Positions 1 to 8,454 of a DNA stretch of 64,000 nt are shown in pieces. The position numbers and the translations under genes were made by a program. The notes beneath the pieces were generated by a model, which saw only the letters and a list, made by a program, of their open reading frames with translations, made no database searches and had not been told where the DNA came from. The stretch comes from Cloacibacillus sp. (GTDB taxonomy: Bacteria > Synergistota > Synergistia > Synergistales > Synergistaceae). Where the stretch lies: the NCBI RefSeq assembly GCF_020860125.1, contig NZ_JAJBUX010000040.1:27763-91762 (forward strand), written 5' to 3'. Numbering within the stretch: position 1 is the stretch's first letter; the number at the start of each line of letters is the position of its first letter.

Positions 1-103
1 TATGCTGGCGCCCGCCGCGACAAAGGCGATTGTGGACGAGGCCCTCGGCGGGACAGTTCCGGAATGGTACGGGGCTTTTGCGATGTCACGTGTAGAAAAA
101 TGA
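1..103 (+). CDS. C-terminal end of a probable DAO-family FAD-dependent oxidoreductase (partial)
   Basis: An open frame enters from the left edge (codons start at base 2) and stops at TGA 101-103, giving about 33 residues. The pattern LAPAATKAIVDE, a short Gly-rich turn, then a W-Y/F and an Arg near the end resembles the C-terminus of glycine/D-amino-acid oxidase (DAO) family flavoproteins, where a GLAP helix is followed by a P-x-x-F-R-x-R-F tail. The next genes encode Fe-S and second-flavoprotein subunits of a D-hydroxyproline/HcnABC-type dehydrogenase, so a DAO-family catalytic subunit here would complete the complex. Only the tail is visible, so the family call rests partly on context. Confidence 0.5.
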   Translation, partial: MLAPAATKAIVDEALGGTVPEWYGAFAMSRVEK

Positions 104-136
104 GAAAAAACATATATTTAAAAGGAGTGCATTAAA

Positions 137-1246
137 ATGACAAAAATCACAAAGATAGAAATATTCTCACTGGTTGCAAAATTCAAAAAACCCTTCAGCT
201 TTTCGGGTATAACGCGGACAAGTTCCAAAAATATCATCATCAAAATCAATACTGACGAAGGTGTATACGGCATTGGCGAAGCCTGCCCCGTGCCTGGCAT
301 GTCAGGAGAAACGAGTGCCTCGATATGCTCTGTCATCCGTGAATTTATCGCACCGCTGCTTTCCGGTGCCGATCCGCTTCAAATATCCGTTCTTATGTCG
401 AAGATAGACAAGGCCGTGGGCGGCAACGTTGTCGCCAAAGCTGGAATTAACATCGCGCTTTATGACCTGGCCGGAAAATTGCTCGGCGTTCCCGTCTATA
501 CACTGCTGGGTGGTAAATTCCGAGACTATGTGGATATTAATGGTTCGGTGGGGCTTGGCACAGCCGACGAGATGACGGCTACGGCTGAAGAACAGATGGA
601 AGAGGCAGGAGTGCGCTACATAAAACTTTACTGTGGCCGCGATGATGTTGACAAAGATGTCAAAAAATTAAAAGAGATCATCAGGCGCATAGGCGGCAGG
701 GCGAGGGTGTTCCTTGACGTCAACCAGCAATGGACGCCGAAGGCGGCCATTCAAGCGATACGAGCCCTGGAAGAGGAAAACCTCCTTTATGTCGAGCAGC
801 CGACGCCAAAATGGGATTACGCGGGAATGCGCCAGGTTTGCGAAGCGGTTGAGACACCGATCGCAGCTGACGAAGCGGTATTCTATACCACGGATATTAC
901 GAACCTCGCGCTTCATCGGGCGGCAGACATCATCACTATATACGCGCTGAAACCCGGCGGCGTCAAAAAAGGTTACGAGTCGATCATGCTTTCGGCGGCG
1001 TTGGGAATGGAATGCTTTATCGGCAGTTACCTTGAGCTTGGCGTTGGCACCGCCGCGGGAATACACCTTTCCGCCGCTATACCATCACTGAAATATCCCT
1101 GCTATATGTTCGGACCGTTAAAGTATGAATTTGACGTCCTTAAAGAGGATTTGGAGATAAAAGATGGCAGGGTCAAGGTTCCGGACGGTCCGGGGCTGGG
1201 AATTGATATCGACGAGGACAGATTACGTTTGATGATGGTGGAATAG
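137..1246 (+). CDS. Mandelate racemase/muconate-lactonizing enzyme family protein (enolase superfamily)
   Basis: A 369-aa protein of normal enolase-superfamily length, with an N-terminal capping domain and a C-terminal barrel. The metal ligands are in the expected order: Asp194 (FLDVNQQW), Glu220 (YVEQP) and Asp245 (AADEA). The sixth-strand Lys272 of the MLE subgroup is present (ALKPGG). The second-strand KxK motif reads K163-L-Y165, so the usual second catalytic Lys is Tyr. Members abstract a proton alpha to a carboxylate and perform epimerisation, dehydration or cycloisomerisation. Together with a D-amino-acid/hydroxyproline-type dehydrogenase and a racemase, an epimerase or dehydratase acting on an amino or imino acid is plausible. 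The ATG follows AAGGAG with good spacing. The substrate is unknown. Confidence 0.85.
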   Translation: MTKITKIEIFSLVAKFKKPFSFSGITRTSSKNIIIKINTDEGVYGIGEACPVPGMSGETSASICSVIREFIAPLLSGADPLQISVLMSKIDKAVGGNVVAKAGINIALYDLAGKLLGVPVYTLLGGKFRDYVDINGSVGLGTADEMTATAEEQMEEAGVRYIKLYCGRDDVDKDVKKLKEIIRRIGGRARVFLDVNQQWTPKAAIQAIRALEEENLLYVEQPTPKWDYAGMRQVCEAVETPIAADEAVFYTTDITNLALHRAADIITIYALKPGGVKKGYESIMLSAALGMECFIGSYLELGVGTAAGIHLSAAIPSLKYPCYMFGPLKYEFDVLKEDLEIKDGRVKVPDGPGLGIDIDEDRLRLMMVE

Positions 1247-1277
1247 AAAAGCTGCGGAAGAAAAGAGGGGATGACGA

Positions 1278-1589
1278 ATGAGGATAACTGAACATCCGAT
1301 TCTTGAATTTAAACGTGATGAAAAACTGACCTTTTACTATAACGGCCAAGCGATAGATGCGTACAAAGGAGAGACCGTCGCCGCAGCGCTCCATGCTGCG
1401 GGAGTGCGCAAATTCGGTGAGAGTCCGGAGCTGCATCACCCGCGTGGGCTGTTTTGTGCCATAGGAAACTGTTCCTCTTGTTTTATGACCGTTGACGGTG
1501 AGGCAAATGTGCGCGTATGTGTCACACATGTTAAAGATGGCATGAAAGTAGAGGAACAGAGGGGAAAGGGGTGCGTTTGGAATGGTTGA
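1278..1589 (+). CDS. (2Fe-2S)-binding subunit, HcnA/LhpE-like (Fer2_4 family)
   Basis: A small 103-aa protein. After an N-terminal ubiquitin-like strand region (DEKLTFYYNGQAIDAYKGE) come the cysteines of a plant-type [2Fe-2S] site (FCAIGNCSSC and a later VRVC). Proteins of this type are the small electron-transfer subunit of hydrogen-cyanide synthase HcnABC, of opine oxidases and of D-hydroxyproline dehydrogenase. The stop overlaps the start of the next flavoprotein gene by 8 nt, which implies translational coupling and a shared complex. The start is the ATG preceded by AGAGGGG. Confidence 0.82.
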   Translation: MRITEHPILEFKRDEKLTFYYNGQAIDAYKGETVAAALHAAGVRKFGESPELHHPRGLFCAIGNCSSCFMTVDGEANVRVCVTHVKDGMKVEEQRGKGCVWNG

Positions 1590-2700
1590 CGTCGAAATAC
1601 TCGTTGTTGGCGGCGGCCCGGCCGGTTTGTCCGCGGCAAAAGCCGCCGCATCTCTGGGAGCGACTGTCGTAGTATGCGAGAGGGACGAGATGCCTGGCGG
1701 ACAGCTCGTAAAACAGACGCATAAGTTTTTTGGTTCAGAAAAACAGTGCGCAGGCGAACGCGGCATACATATAGGACAAAAACTGCTCGCAGACGTAAGA
1801 GCTGACAAAAATATCACGCTGCTGACCGACGCCGCCGCCATTGGAATGTACGAGGACGGTGTGGTGGGATTACTTCATCACGGCATGTTTGTCAAGTACA
1901 GGCCTAAGCGATTGATCATCGCCACCGGAGCCTCAGAAAAATTCCTTGCCTTCAACGGCAACGATCTGCCGGGAATATACGGAGCTGGAGCCGTGCAAAC
2001 TCTCATGAACGTAGCGGGTGTGAAGCCGGCGGAACGGGTGCTTATGGTAGGTTCGGGAAATATCGGTCTTATCGTGTCCTATCAGCTTAAGCAGGCTGGG
2101 GTAGAGGTGGCGGCAGTAATCGAGGCCGCGCCGAAAATCGGCGGATACCTTGTTCACGCATCAAAGATACGCAGGGCTGGTATTCCCATCCTGACGGGCT
2201 GGACAATATGCGAAGCCTATGGCGATGGGCAGGTGGAGGGGGCACGGATATGCAGGCTAGACGAGAAATGGCAGCCTATTCCTGGTACTGTGAGAGACGT
2301 TAAATGCGACGTAATCTGCCTGGCCGTAGGCTTGAGCCCGTTGACGGAGCTCTGCTGGCAGGCCGAGTGTGAAATGAAGTTTGTCAGGGAACTATCCGGC
2401 CATGTTCCGGTAACTGACAGGAATCTGGAGACGACCCATAAAGGGATATACGCCTCCGGAGACGTCAGCGGCATAGAGGAGGCCTCCTCAGCGATGGTAG
2501 AGGGAAAACTTGCCGGATATGCCGCCGCCGAAAGTCTGGGATACGGTTCAGATCGTGCCGCTGCACTAAAAGAAAAAGCCAGGAGCGAACTTGACGAACT
2601 CCGTGCCGGCCCGATGGGGGCTAAGATTAGACAGGGAATTGAAACTATGGAATCAAAGGGAGGAAAAGTCCATGTTAATCTCGACCGGTATTCCTGTTAA
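1582..2700 (+). CDS. NAD(P)/FAD-dependent oxidoreductase subunit (HcnB/OoxA-like)
   Basis: A 372-aa flavoprotein. The N-terminal dinucleotide-binding fold is VVGGGPAGLSAAKAA at about residues 7-21, with a second Rossmann site near residue 150 (LMVGSGNIGL). The C-terminal YASGDVSGIEE segment is the FAD-binding ATG/GD motif of pyridine nucleotide-disulfide oxidoreductases. This is the NAD(P)H/FAD electron-transfer subunit in HcnABC, octopine oxidase and D-hydroxyproline dehydrogenase complexes. It lies between the 2Fe-2S subunit (8-nt overlap) and the 4Fe-4S subunit (29-nt overlap). In the longer OoxA form a C-terminal BFD-type domain is fused; here it is a separate downstream gene. Confidence 0.85.
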   Translation: MVDVEILVVGGGPAGLSAAKAAASLGATVVVCERDEMPGGQLVKQTHKFFGSEKQCAGERGIHIGQKLLADVRADKNITLLTDAAAIGMYEDGVVGLLHHGMFVKYRPKRLIIATGASEKFLAFNGNDLPGIYGAGAVQTLMNVAGVKPAERVLMVGSGNIGLIVSYQLKQAGVEVAAVIEAAPKIGGYLVHASKIRRAGIPILTGWTICEAYGDGQVEGARICRLDEKWQPIPGTVRDVKCDVICLAVGLSPLTELCWQAECEMKFVRELSGHVPVTDRNLETTHKGIYASGDVSGIEEASSAMVEGKLAGYAAAESLGYGSDRAAALKEKARSELDELRAGPMGAKIRQGIETMESKGGKVHVNLDRYSC

Positions 2701-3175
2701 AGAGGATCTGGAAAAAGCGCGTCCCTCCGCAGAGCGTTTGGTAAAAGGGCCTGTGGCGATGGTTGAATGTTTTCAAGAGATACCGTGTAACCCCTGCGTT
2801 GCCGCCTGTGCACGCAAGGCTATCTCGATGTCCGGCGGCATTAACTCCGTGCCGGAGGTGGATTTTGAAAAATGTACCGGCTGCTCTATGTGTATCACAC
2901 ACTGTCCTGGGCTGGCGATTTTTGTCATTGACCAGAGCTACAGCGACGCTTTTGCCCTTGTAAAAATTCCATTCGAATACGTCCCTGTGCCTAAGGCGGG
3001 GCAGTTTGTAGTAGGACTTGACCGGTCTGGAGAAGAGCTGGGTTGGTTCCACGTCAACAGAATCACATCCGGAGGTAGAAAGAACATGACCAACGTGATA
3101 GCGTTGGAAGTGCCAAAGGGTCTCTCTATGGAAGTGCGCGATATCAAAGTCGGAGGTTACCGAGATGTCGAATAA
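2672..3175 (+). CDS. 4Fe-4S dicluster ferredoxin-like electron-transfer protein
   Basis: The start chosen is the ATG at 2672, which follows GGGAGG with good spacing; the frame is open further upstream inside the preceding gene but has no ribosome site there. The product is 167 aa. Cysteines occur as CNPCVAAC followed about 30 residues later by CTGCSMCITHC, consistent with one or two [4Fe-4S] clusters. The second half has no recognised motif. It probably passes electrons between the flavoprotein subunit and an acceptor. It overlaps the BFD-like gene downstream by 11 nt, so the five genes form one coupled unit. Confidence 0.75.
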   Translation: MLISTGIPVKEDLEKARPSAERLVKGPVAMVECFQEIPCNPCVAACARKAISMSGGINSVPEVDFEKCTGCSMCITHCPGLAIFVIDQSYSDAFALVKIPFEYVPVPKAGQFVVGLDRSGEELGWFHVNRITSGGRKNMTNVIALEVPKGLSMEVRDIKVGGYRDVE

Positions 3176-3467
3176 CAATGAGACGATCATCTGCCGCTGC
3201 GAAGATATCACAGTCGAGCGCATCCGTGAGTGTATAGCAGCAGGATGCACAACGATAAATGAGATCAAGCGCGAGACCCGTGCCGGCATGGGCCCCTGCC
3301 AGGGACGTACCTGCCGTATGCTGATTGCCCAGGAGCTTAGCTGTGCCTATAACATCCCGCTTGACGAGGTATTGTTGCCGACATTCCGCATACCGGCTGT
3401 CGCCGTGAGTATTGAGGTGATGGCGGAAGCAAAGGTTGCGGACGACGGTATAGTTAGTATTCCTTAG
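3165..3467 (+). CDS. BFD-like (2Fe-2S)-binding protein
   Basis: A 100-aa protein with the bacterioferritin-associated ferredoxin pattern: CRC near the N-terminus, a T-x-x-E/I-K helix, and GPCQGRTC about 33 residues later. These four cysteines bind a [2Fe-2S] cluster. The same domain is fused to the C-terminus of the flavoprotein subunit in opine oxidases and HcnB, but here it is a stand-alone gene. The ATG follows GGAGG by 8 nt. It is the last gene of the dehydrogenase block; a 119-bp gap separates it from the TRAP genes. Confidence 0.82.
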   Translation: MSNNNETIICRCEDITVERIRECIAAGCTTINEIKRETRAGMGPCQGRTCRMLIAQELSCAYNIPLDEVLLPTFRIPAVAVSIEVMAEAKVADDGIVSIP

Positions 3468-3586
3468 GCATTAGGCTATAAAAACCTTGACGAAAGATGC
3501 AGATTTTAAATATCGTTATTAAAAGAAAAAGTTCTCATCCTGTTTTTACTTAACCTGCCAACGCTATATTTAGGGGGGAGTTTGTA

Positions 3587-4120
3587 GTGTCTAACATCAG
3601 TTTTTTGGAAAATTTTCTTAAGGGTATGAAGCGTATTCAAGATCTCCTTGGAACAGTGCTGTTAGTAGCGGTAACTTTACTTGTTTTTTGTCAAGTTATC
3701 CTCCGCTATTGTCTTCACATGCCATTAATGGGGATAGAGGAACTTTTGATGTTGCCTACAATATGGCTGTACATGATCGGGTCGGCAAATGCCTCTCTTG
3801 GAAGAAGCCACATAGAGTGTGGTATTGCTACTTTATATATAAAAACCCCTCGTGGTATGTGTATATTTAAAATAATACGCAACTTTATTTCAGTAATAGT
3901 AGGAGGATGGCTGCTTCGTTGGGCGTTCTGGCTTCTTCAATATAGTTTCCGAATGGGCAAAGAAAGTCCGTTGTTGTTTATTCCAATGGAATATGTTGAA
4001 AGCGCCGTGTTCGTAGGGTTTTTATTAATGTGGTTGTATACGATTATTGAACTTATAGAAAATCTTACTCACTTGCTTAATAAAGATTTTGCTTCTTACA
4101 TGAGAGAGGAGGAAATATAA
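3587..4120 (+). CDS. TRAP transporter small permease (DctQ family)
   Basis: A 177-aa hydrophobic protein with about four predicted membrane segments, typical of DctQ, which stabilises the large permease and links it to the binding protein. The start is GTG at 3587, preceded by GGGGGGAG. The stop codon is directly followed by the ATG of the large permease, so the two are coupled. Base composition here is markedly more A+T-rich than in the dehydrogenase genes upstream, and this continues through the racemase and the LysR gene. The DctPQM set imports carboxylates or amino-acid-like acids using a Na+ gradient. Confidence 0.85.
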   Translation: MSNISFLENFLKGMKRIQDLLGTVLLVAVTLLVFCQVILRYCLHMPLMGIEELLMLPTIWLYMIGSANASLGRSHIECGIATLYIKTPRGMCIFKIIRNFISVIVGGWLLRWAFWLLQYSFRMGKESPLLFIPMEYVESAVFVGFLLMWLYTIIELIENLTHLLNKDFASYMREEEI

Positions 4121-5419
4121 ATGCTGGGAGTTTTCTTTGCTGGTGTAGGCATAATGTTAGCTGTGCTAATGCTCAGTGTTCCGCTGCCATATTGCTTTGG
4201 TGGAGCCCTTGCTTTTATGGCTGTTTTTGGAGATGTCTCAATGAAGAGTATGATGCTTTGGGCTATTCCGCAGATTACCAGCCAAGTATTGCTGGCTAGC
4301 CCATTGTTTATCCTCTCCGGTTCGTTAATGGGATCTAGCGGCATAGCAACGCAGTTGCTGAATTTCATAGAAATTTTCACGGGGAGGGCAAAGAGTGCAC
4401 TTGGAGCTGTCAGCGCGATAACTTGCGCAGTTATTGGAGCCATCTCAGGAAGCGGTTATACTGGCATAGCGGCTATTGGACCAATAATGATTCCTAGAAT
4501 GGTTTCCATGGGATATTCCCGCGGGTACTCTACCGCACTTGTTACGGCAGCTTCTATTTTAGGGCTATTGATTCCTCCTAGCGTCAATATGATTCTCTAT
4601 GGATGGGTTACGGAAACTTCAATACTTGCCTGCTTTCTTTCAACATTAGGCCCAGGAGTGTTTATATGCCTGCTAATGTGTATAATAAATGCCTACGTGG
4701 TTAGAAACGTCAATATTTCTCTACCGACCAAAGAAGAGGTAAAGCAAAAGAGGAAGGAATTTATACCACGAACGGCAGCAGCTTTTCCAGCTTTGATGAT
4801 GCCGGTGATTATACTTGGAGGAATTTACGGTGGTGTATTTACAGCAACCGAGGCGGCTGCCGTATCAGCTGTTTATGCTGTGCCAGTGGGGCTCTTTATT
4901 TACAAAGGGCTAAAAGGCAGGACTCTTTATAAATCAATTTGCGATTCTACCACGTCCATCGGGGCGGTGATGGGAATGATTTTTTGTGGGCTAATGCTTG
5001 GCCAGGTTTATGCTTTTATGCAGATACCTGAAAAATTAGCCTCGCTAATACTTGGCGTGACCACGAATAAATTCTTCCTGCTCATGCTTATAAACATATT
5101 CCTACTTTTTGTAGGAATGGTGATGAGCGATACGATGGGGATTCTGCTTTGCGCTCCACTACTTTTGCCGATAGTGAAAAGCATCGGCATTGATCCTATA
5201 CATTTTGCCGCAATAATGGGCACAAATCTGGCGATGGGAGGGATTACTCCGCCGTATGCGAGTATCCTATATTTTGGTATGAAAATAGGAGATTGCACCT
5301 TTGCAGAGGTTTTGAAACCTATTCTAATGATGATTTGTTTTGCTTATATACCAGGGATTCTTTTAGCTACATATTGGGAACCATTGTCGATGTACCTTCC
5401 GAGGCTACTCGGGTACTAA
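4121..5419 (+). CDS. TRAP transporter large permease (DctM family)
   Basis: A 432-aa polytopic membrane protein of the DctM/ion-transporter superfamily. Characteristic segments are GAISGSGYTGIAAIGPIMIP in the first half, LGLLIPPSV, and an inverted second-half counterpart (MGGITPPYAS) near residue 370. It forms the transport path of the TRAP system. It starts on the base after the dctQ stop and is followed 31 bp later by the binding protein. The substrate cannot be read from the sequence; the neighbouring racemase, enolase-family enzyme and dehydrogenase suggest a D-amino acid, a hydroxyproline-like acid or a hydantoin-derived acid. Confidence 0.9.
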   Translation: MLGVFFAGVGIMLAVLMLSVPLPYCFGGALAFMAVFGDVSMKSMMLWAIPQITSQVLLASPLFILSGSLMGSSGIATQLLNFIEIFTGRAKSALGAVSAITCAVIGAISGSGYTGIAAIGPIMIPRMVSMGYSRGYSTALVTAASILGLLIPPSVNMILYGWVTETSILACFLSTLGPGVFICLLMCIINAYVVRNVNISLPTKEEVKQKRKEFIPRTAAAFPALMMPVIILGGIYGGVFTATEAAAVSAVYAVPVGLFIYKGLKGRTLYKSICDSTTSIGAVMGMIFCGLMLGQVYAFMQIPEKLASLILGVTTNKFFLLMLINIFLLFVGMVMSDTMGILLCAPLLLPIVKSIGIDPIHFAAIMGTNLAMGGITPPYASILYFGMKIGDCTFAEVLKPILMMICFAYIPGILLATYWEPLSMYLPRLLGY

Positions 5420-5450
5420 TAATACACCATATTGAAGGAGGTATTTTATT

Positions 5451-6470
5451 ATGAAAAAGTCTATCAAATCGGTACTAGTTATGCTTGCTGTAGCTGTAAT
5501 GCTCGTTTCATCGACCACGGCTATATTTGCGAAAGATTGGAAGCTTTCACATACGAGGCCAACAGGTACACCATTGGACAATGATGCAAAATATTTTGTA
5601 GATAACGTGAAGAAAGTAACTAATGGGAGGATTAATATAGTTGTATTCCCAGCTAGCCAACTTGGAGATTATACTGTTGTACAAGAGAGACTTTCCATCG
5701 GTGATGTGGAAATGATGCTTTGTTGCCCATCTTCAACGGTAGATAAAAGACTTGCATTGACAACTATGCCATATCTGGCAACAAGCTGGGAGGAGTTGGA
5801 GTATCTTTATAATAAAGATGGTGGTGAAGCGCGTAAAATAATTGCGGAAATCCTCGATAAACAGGATATTCATCTTTTAGGGATATGGCCAGCTCTTTGT
5901 TCCGGCATAGGATTCACGAAGGAACCTAAAAGCCCTGGTGATCCTAATGTGCAAAAAAATCTTAAAATACGGGTCATGCCACTCAAAGTTTCTGAATTGA
6001 CTGGTGAGGCGCTTGGTTATATGGCGACGCCGCTTGCTTTTGGGGATATCTTCACCGCTCTTCAAACAGGAATGATTGATGGAGTTATTGGAACTGGTCC
6101 AGAAGGAAATTGGTCTCAGTATCGCGATCTCATTAAATACTATTGCGATCAAAAGATATTCTATGAAGTTTTCCCGTTTATGATTAATAAGTCTATTTGG
6201 AATAGCTTGTCCAAAGAAGATCGTAATGCGCTTACGAAGATAGCCGATAGTATGGAAGAGAAACGCTGGGATGAAGTAGCTAAAGAACATAATATGTATA
6301 TTAAAAAGCTTAGAGAAAATGGGACAAAGATAGTTACTTTCACCACAGGAGAGCTGGATATCATGCGGAAAAAAGTACAAGAAAAAGTATGGCCAAGTAT
6401 TCCTAAGGAATTTCCGCCTGATCTTCAAAAAAGGATCATTGATTCTCTCTCAAAAATGAAAAAACAGTAA
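5451..6470 (+). CDS. TRAP transporter substrate-binding protein (DctP family)
   Basis: A 339-aa protein with an N-terminal signal peptide (MKKSIKSVLVMLAVAVML, cleavage near AIFAKDW). It has the family features SQLGDYTVVQERLSIGDVEM and NLKIRVMP; the Arg in the latter corresponds to the conserved Arg that binds the substrate carboxylate. MIDGVIG is also typical. It is periplasmic and delivers substrate to DctQM. The ATG follows GGAGG by about 9 nt. The order dctQ-dctM-dctP places the binding protein last. Confidence 0.9.
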   Translation: MKKSIKSVLVMLAVAVMLVSSTTAIFAKDWKLSHTRPTGTPLDNDAKYFVDNVKKVTNGRINIVVFPASQLGDYTVVQERLSIGDVEMMLCCPSSTVDKRLALTTMPYLATSWEELEYLYNKDGGEARKIIAEILDKQDIHLLGIWPALCSGIGFTKEPKSPGDPNVQKNLKIRVMPLKVSELTGEALGYMATPLAFGDIFTALQTGMIDGVIGTGPEGNWSQYRDLIKYYCDQKIFYEVFPFMINKSIWNSLSKEDRNALTKIADSMEEKRWDEVAKEHNMYIKKLRENGTKIVTFTTGELDIMRKKVQEKVWPSIPKEFPPDLQKRIIDSLSKMKKQ

Positions 6471-6496
6471 AAACATATAGATTAGGAGGAATGACG

Positions 6497-7261
6497 ATGA
6501 GGCTTTTAGTAATCAATCCTTTTGGCGTAGGTACCTATGACGATAAAATTAAGGACATTTGTGAAAAGGTAAAACGATCAGGTACGGAAATAGTAGTGGA
6601 ACATAATAAACGCGGCATACCGTTTATCCGCCACGCGTATTTTCAAATGCTTATGGTCCCTGATGTTGTCGAGCGTGTAATCCATGCTGAAAAGGAAGGT
6701 TTTGACGGTGTTTTTGTTTCTTGCTGTTTTGAGCCCGGAGTAAAAGAGGCGCGTGAAGTTGTGGATATTCCTGTTGTTGGTGGTTCAGTGCCGGCAGTAT
6801 TTTTAGCTCGTCAGCTTGGTCAGAAATTTGGGTTTATCACAGACACGAAAAGGGCCGATGCCCAGACATATGACCTTTTTAAACAGTATAAGCTTGATAT
6901 TGAAATGGTTGGTTTAGATTCTGTGCAGCTTGGAATTGAAGAAATCGCACAATCTCCGGAAAAGAATTTCGAACGAGCAGTGACATTGGCAAGAAAAATG
7001 GTAAGTGATGGGGCTGACGTAATAATTAACGGATGCACCGTTGTTTCAGCGTTTTTCAGCCAATATACTATTCCTGAGGATTTGAAAAATATCCCTATTA
7101 TCGATGCCAACGTGGCATCGATTAAAACGCTTGAAATGATGGTCGACCTTCATGAGACGCTTGGTCTTACCGTCTCACGTAATATCTACTATCAAAAGCC
7201 ACAGGTCATTGAACCAGAGGCATTCGAGATGGCAAGATATGTTTATAACGTGGGTAAATAA
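6497..7261 (+). CDS. Aspartate/glutamate/hydantoin racemase family protein
   Basis: A 254-aa protein. The pair of catalytic-type cysteines of the Asp/Glu racemase superfamily is visible: VSCCFEPG (Cys76 or Cys77) and NGCTVV (Cys180). The N-terminal LLVINPFGVG resembles hydantoin and Asp/Glu racemases. The family performs cofactor-independent two-base racemisation of amino acids or hydantoins, and some members are maleate isomerases or arylmalonate decarboxylases. The start is the ATG at 6497, 7 nt after AGGAGG; an ATG at 6491 is too close to that site. It sits 26 bp after dctP, so it probably acts on the transported substrate. Confidence 0.83.
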   Translation: MRLLVINPFGVGTYDDKIKDICEKVKRSGTEIVVEHNKRGIPFIRHAYFQMLMVPDVVERVIHAEKEGFDGVFVSCCFEPGVKEAREVVDIPVVGGSVPAVFLARQLGQKFGFITDTKRADAQTYDLFKQYKLDIEMVGLDSVQLGIEEIAQSPEKNFERAVTLARKMVSDGADVIINGCTVVSAFFSQYTIPEDLKNIPIIDANVASIKTLEMMVDLHETLGLTVSRNIYYQKPQVIEPEAFEMARYVYNVGK

Positions 7262-7510
7262 CAGATAGGTCTTGTATAAGATGGCAAAAATACCTGCTAC
7301 TATGTGCTAGGCATTTTTAAAACTGGCATATTGTTCGTACTTTTAACCGATTTTGGTTATTGTAGACATGCCTGTGGTGGATTGGCAGCTGGGTTGTTTA
7401 GCAAACGGCCGATATGTCTGAAAAAGTATGCGCAGTAAGCAACAATATTCGGCAGTCTGGCCCGAGCAGCTTTTAGCATAATCATCACGACTGTCGCAAA
7501 TGGAATCTAA

Positions 7511-7550
7511 AGGCGAAGGTACAGGGTTTGTCTGCCTTGTTCCTTCGCCT
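7511..7550 (-). terminator. Hairpin downstream of the LysR gene
   Basis: A 9-bp inverted repeat (AGGCGAAGG / CCTTCGCCT) with a 22-nt loop lies just beyond the stop of the minus-strand LysR gene. Read on the minus strand it is followed by TTTAGATT, a weak U tract. It may end LysR transcription, or transcription from the racemase gene reading the other way. The remaining 250 bp between the racemase stop and this hairpin show no convincing coding or RNA feature. Confidence 0.45.
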
Positions 7551-7560
7551 ATGCTGTACG

Positions 7561-8454
7561 CTATATACGGAAATTATGTTTTTTTATTATCTCCCAGCTT
7601 TTATTTACTACGGGCGATAAATTTGCATCTTTGCGCTTTATAGCTGAAAAAAAAGTTGTCTCATTTAAATCTGTTATCTCCATTATTTTGTAGTCGTTAT
7701 CCCGGAACATTCTTTGGGTACAGTTGGGTATTATAGCGATTCCAACTCCCTGTTTAGCTAATATGACACCGTTTTCAAGTTCAAAGTAATAACACTGAAT
7801 GTCAGGAGTTAGAGCTTTTTCCGTGAAGGCCTTAACTATTGGTAGGTAGAGCGACTCTCTCGACGGCATAATAAGAGGATAACTTGATAGGATTTCAAGA
7901 GATATACCATTAAGCCCTTCCTTCAATAACTGATGGGAGGCAGAAAGCGCCGCGACCCACCTTCCCTCATGTAATTTATGCATATCAAAAAACTCCATTC
8001 CAGAGAGAGGCCATCTAAGAAAACCAATATCGATCTCTCCGCTCAGTATGCGGTTGGTTATCTCGTTAGCTGTGCCGCTGTACGAGTTAATCTCTGCGTT
8101 GTGAAAATTTTCATGAAAGAGTTTTATAAACTGCGGCACAATGAGAGCGTTTGAAGCGTCATTTGAGCCTATCACAATTTTATTTTTTCCAGAAAACGTA
8201 ATGGAGCGGAGTTCTGCCATGATATATTCGTGTAGGTTAATGAGTTCGATACCCTTCAGTTGAAGAAGTTTTCCCGCATCGGTAAGGACAAGGCCATTTT
8301 TTTCGCGAATAAATAACGGTGCGCCGATTTCTTCCTCTAGTACCATTATTGAGCGGCTTAGCGGCGGTTGTGACATGTGTAGTTTTTGTGCAGCGGCGGA
8401 GAAGTTTTTTTTCTCGGCAATGCAGAGAAAATATCTGAGCTGTCTTAGATCCAA
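7561..8454 (-). CDS. LysR-family transcriptional regulator
   Basis: A 297-aa protein with the standard LysR layout: an N-terminal winged helix-turn-helix (MDLRQLRYFLCIAEKKNF, then SQPPLSRSI at the recognition helix) and a C-terminal two-lobed effector domain beginning near residue 90. The start is TTG, preceded by GGGAGAG with 8-nt spacing. It lies between the TRAP/racemase genes, which point toward it, and a divergently transcribed carrier gene. LysR proteins usually act on a divergent promoter, so the 364-bp A+T-rich gap to the carrier is the likely control region. It shares the A+T-rich composition of the TRAP block, so it may instead have arrived with, and control, that block. Confidence 0.9.
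   Translation of the reverse strand: MDLRQLRYFLCIAEKKNFSAAAQKLHMSQPPLSRSIMVLEEEIGAPLFIREKNGLVLTDAGKLLQLKGIELINLHEYIMAELRSITFSGKNKIVIGSNDASNALIVPQFIKLFHENFHNAEINSYSGTANEITNRILSGEIDIGFLRWPLSGMEFFDMHKLHEGRWVAALSASHQLLKEGLNGISLEILSSYPLIMPSRESLYLPIVKAFTEKALTPDIQCYYFELENGVILAKQGVGIAIIPNCTQRMFRDNDYKIMEITDLNETTFFSAIKRKDANLSPVVNKSWEIIKKHNFRI

Noticed and set aside
7262..7510. Possible pseudogene after the racemase gene
   Set aside because: Translations in all frames are short and show no family motif.
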